From: Burkholderiales bacterium
GTDB lineage: Bacteria > Pseudomonadota > Gammaproteobacteria > Burkholderiales > Burkholderiaceae_C
DNA length: 6,951 nucleotides
Assembly (NCBI GenBank): GCA_025352345.1
Contig: JANXTP010000322.1
Location: 1-6,951 of the forward strand
Direction of reading: 5' to 3'
Shown: positions 6,069 through 6,951 of the stretch, piece after piece
How the letters are laid out: every line of letters starts with the position of its first letter
Numbering within the stretch: position 1 is the first letter of the stretch
The notes under the pieces: generated by a model
Databases searched by the model: none
The model's input: the letters and a program-made list of their open reading frames with translations, nothing else
Told to the model about the DNA's origin: nothing
Program-made: the position numbers and the translations under genes

Positions 6069-6075
6069 CATTGCC

Positions 6076-6399
6076 ATGACCGCCGACCAGATCCTGACCG
6101 AAATCCGTGAAGCCAACCTGTCGTACCTGATGCTGGCGCAAAGCCTGATCCGCAGCGACCGCGATCAGGCGCTGTACCGCCTGGGCATCAGCGAAGACAA
6201 CGCAGCGCTGCTCAACCTGATGACCCCGGCGCAGATGATGAAGATCGCCTCAGGCAACACCCTGCTGTGCCGCTTCCGCATGGATGACGACATGGTCTGG
6301 GGCCTGCTGACCAACCATGGCAAGGGCGCCGCCAACGACATGACCAGCCGCCTGCACGCCAGCATCCTGATGGCCGGCCGCCATCAAGAAGCTGCCTGA
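6076..6399 (+). CDS. flhD: Flagellar master transcriptional regulator subunit FlhD
   Basis: A 107-aa protein, near the usual FlhD length. It is recognised from the helical core (ILTEIREANLSYLMLAQSLI), the GISED..ALLNLMTPAQMMKIA segment and NTLLCRFRMDDD, which lines up with NQLVCHFRFDS of the E. coli protein. Cys65 falls exactly at the position of the E. coli Cys65 that forms the inter-subunit disulfide of the FlhD dimer. With FlhC it forms the FlhD4C2 complex that activates class II flagellar promoters (basal body, export apparatus, fliA) with sigma-70 RNA polymerase. FlhD gives much of the DNA-contact selectivity and does not work alone. flhC follows 119 bases downstream, a much wider gap than in enteric bacteria. 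The region upstream shows dyads but no binding site I can name. Confidence 0.96.
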   Translation: MTADQILTEIREANLSYLMLAQSLIRSDRDQALYRLGISEDNAALLNLMTPAQMMKIASGNTLLCRFRMDDDMVWGLLTNHGKGAANDMTSRLHASILMAGRHQEAA

Positions 6400-6412
6400 A
6401 CTGTTGACCCCC

Positions 6413-6430
6413 GGCGCGGGGTACCGCGCC
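6413..6430 (+). repeat. Hairpin in the flhD-flhC gap: 7-bp stem, 4-base loop
   Basis: GGCGCGG (6413-6419), loop GGTA (6420-6423) and CCGCGCC (6424-6430) form a perfect GC-rich stem 13 bases after the flhD stop. No T-run follows, so it is not a standard intrinsic terminator. It may shield the flhD 3' end from nucleases or lower read-through to flhC. Confidence 0.6.
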
Positions 6431-6432
6431 AC

Positions 6433-6444
6433 CCCCCGCGGGGG
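6433..6444. repeat. CCCCCGCGGGGG perfect 12-bp palindrome
   Basis: A self-complementary 12-mer immediately after the first hairpin. Its GGGGG arm (6440-6444) can also pair with CCCCC at 6408-6412, which would enclose the first hairpin in a longer structure. Confidence 0.55.
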
Positions 6445-6446
6445 TT

Positions 6447-6482
6447 CCGGGCCTGCTTGGGAGCGGCCCGGCGCTGGCCCGG
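6447..6482 (+). repeat. Alternative hairpins sharing one 5' arm in the flhD-flhC gap
   Basis: CCGGGCC (6447-6453) is the exact complement of GGCCCGG, which occurs twice, at 6465-6471 and 6476-6482. The 5' arm can pair with either copy but not both, giving loops of 11 or 22 bases. It lies 36 bases before the flhC start, so the choice of pairing could affect mRNA processing or access to the flhC leader. Confidence 0.5.
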
Positions 6483-6518
6483 ACCACTTCGACAACCATT
6501 GAGACAGCGAGAGACACC

Positions 6519-6951
6519 ATGCGCAGCAAAAGCATCCTGACCGAAGCGCGGCAAATCGAACGTGCCGTGACGCTCATCCACCTTGGCGCGCGCCTGCAGG
6601 TGCTGGAGAGCGAAACCGATCTGAGCTACGAGCGCCTGCTGCGCCTGTACAAGGAAGTGGCCGGCAAGTCGCCGAGCAAGGGCCAGCTGCCGTTCTCGAC
6701 CGACTGGTTCATGACCTGGCAGCCGAACATCCATTCCTCGCTGTTCCTGAACATCCACGAGTACCTGAACAAGGTCGCTGAGATGGACGAGATCGACACC
6801 GTCATCAAGGCTTATCAGTTGTATCAAGAGCAGACCCAGGCGCAGGGCCTGGAAGAACTGCTGTCGGTGACACGCGCCTGGCGCCTGGTCAAGTTCGTCG
6901 ACAACGGCATGCTGACGATGACCAAGTGCTCGAAGTGCGGCGGCCAGTTCG
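6519..6951 (+). CDS. flhC: Flagellar master transcriptional regulator subunit FlhC, 3' end cut by window
   Basis: 144 codons are visible; the gene continues past the right edge (family length about 190 aa). The protein opens MRSKSILTEARQIERAVTLI, followed by LGARLQVLESETDLSYERLLRLYKE as separate recognisable helices, GQLPFSTDWF, and a final TKCSKCGGQF. Cys137 and Cys140 are the first pair of the four-cysteine zinc site; the second pair lies beyond the window. FlhC is the second subunit of the FlhD4C2 activator and stabilises DNA binding by the complex. ATG 6519 is preceded by the weak purine-rich sequence GCGAGAGA; no better start is seen, and the N-terminus matches the family. It should be co-transcribed with flhD, although the structured 119-base gap suggests the two may not be made in equal amounts. 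Confidence 0.96.
   Translation, partial: MRSKSILTEARQIERAVTLIHLGARLQVLESETDLSYERLLRLYKEVAGKSPSKGQLPFSTDWFMTWQPNIHSSLFLNIHEYLNKVAEMDEIDTVIKAYQLYQEQTQAQGLEELLSVTRAWRLVKFVDNGMLTMTKCSKCGGQF

Larger units (their letters stand above)
5687..6075. promoter_or_regulatory. Divergent intergenic region between exporter operon and flhD
   Basis: 389 bases that must contain the exporter promoter (leftward) and the flhDC promoter and leader (rightward). Leftward, the minus strand reads TATTAT at 5782-5777, a good -10 match, but no convincing -35 at 16-18 bases. Rightward, TTCACA at 5974-5979 could be a -35, but the following -10 is poor. The region holds a 21-base-spaced repeat (5753-5786), two CACGATGG copies (5877 and 5907), a TGAC-N5-GTCA dyad (5945-5957) and a GTTTCA/TGAAAC dyad (5984-6009). 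No protein-coding frame here is credible. Confidence 0.4.

Noticed and set aside
5683..6141. 152-codon minus-strand frame across the flhD promoter
   Set aside because: It overlaps the permease start and the flhD start and resembles no protein family.
1..6951. CRISPR arrays, tRNA or rRNA genes, insertion sequences
   Set aside because: No regularly spaced repeats, cloverleaf-like sequence, transposase motifs or terminal inverted repeats were found on either strand by eye.

Overview
This high-GC window looks like the chromosome of a flagellated betaproteobacterium, most likely in Burkholderiales. The main support is an flhD-flhC pair with the sequence and key cysteines of that lineage's flagellar master regulator. 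This is judged from memory of the families, not from a search.

Layout. Bases 1-109 (minus) hold the first 36 codons of a DegT/DnrJ/EryC1/StrS-type PLP aminotransferase that runs off the left edge. Bases 110-351 are a divergent intergenic region. Bases 352-2824 (plus) are a tightly packed three-gene operon: an alpha/beta hydrolase with a cysteine in the nucleophile position, a free-standing acyl carrier protein (ACP), and a FabF-like ketosynthase (KS) with an intact Cys-His-His triad. The genes overlap by 16 and 4 bases. Facing it, with only 11 bases between stop codons, is a minus-strand operon (5686 down to 2836): an FtsX/DevC-type permease, a LolD/MacB/DevA-type ATPase and a lipoprotein membrane-fusion adaptor, each junction an ATGA overlap. 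Bases 5687-6075 are a 389-base intergenic region upstream of both the exporter operon and flhD. flhD (6076-6399) and flhC (from 6519, cut by the right edge) follow, separated by 119 bases rich in GC inverted repeats.

How the parts may work together (inference). The ACP and KS could build or extend an acyl chain, the Cys hydrolase could transfer or release it, and the tripartite exporter could move the product out through the envelope. The arrangement recalls cyanobacterial glycolipid export (DevBCA with an HglE-type synthase). The aminotransferase suggests an amino sugar or amine as acyl acceptor. The position beside flhDC also leaves open acylation of a flagellin or surface sugar. No ketoreductase, dehydratase, acyltransferase, adenylating enzyme, phosphopantetheinyl transferase or glycosyltransferase is visible here, so the pathway must draw on other genes and the product cannot be named.
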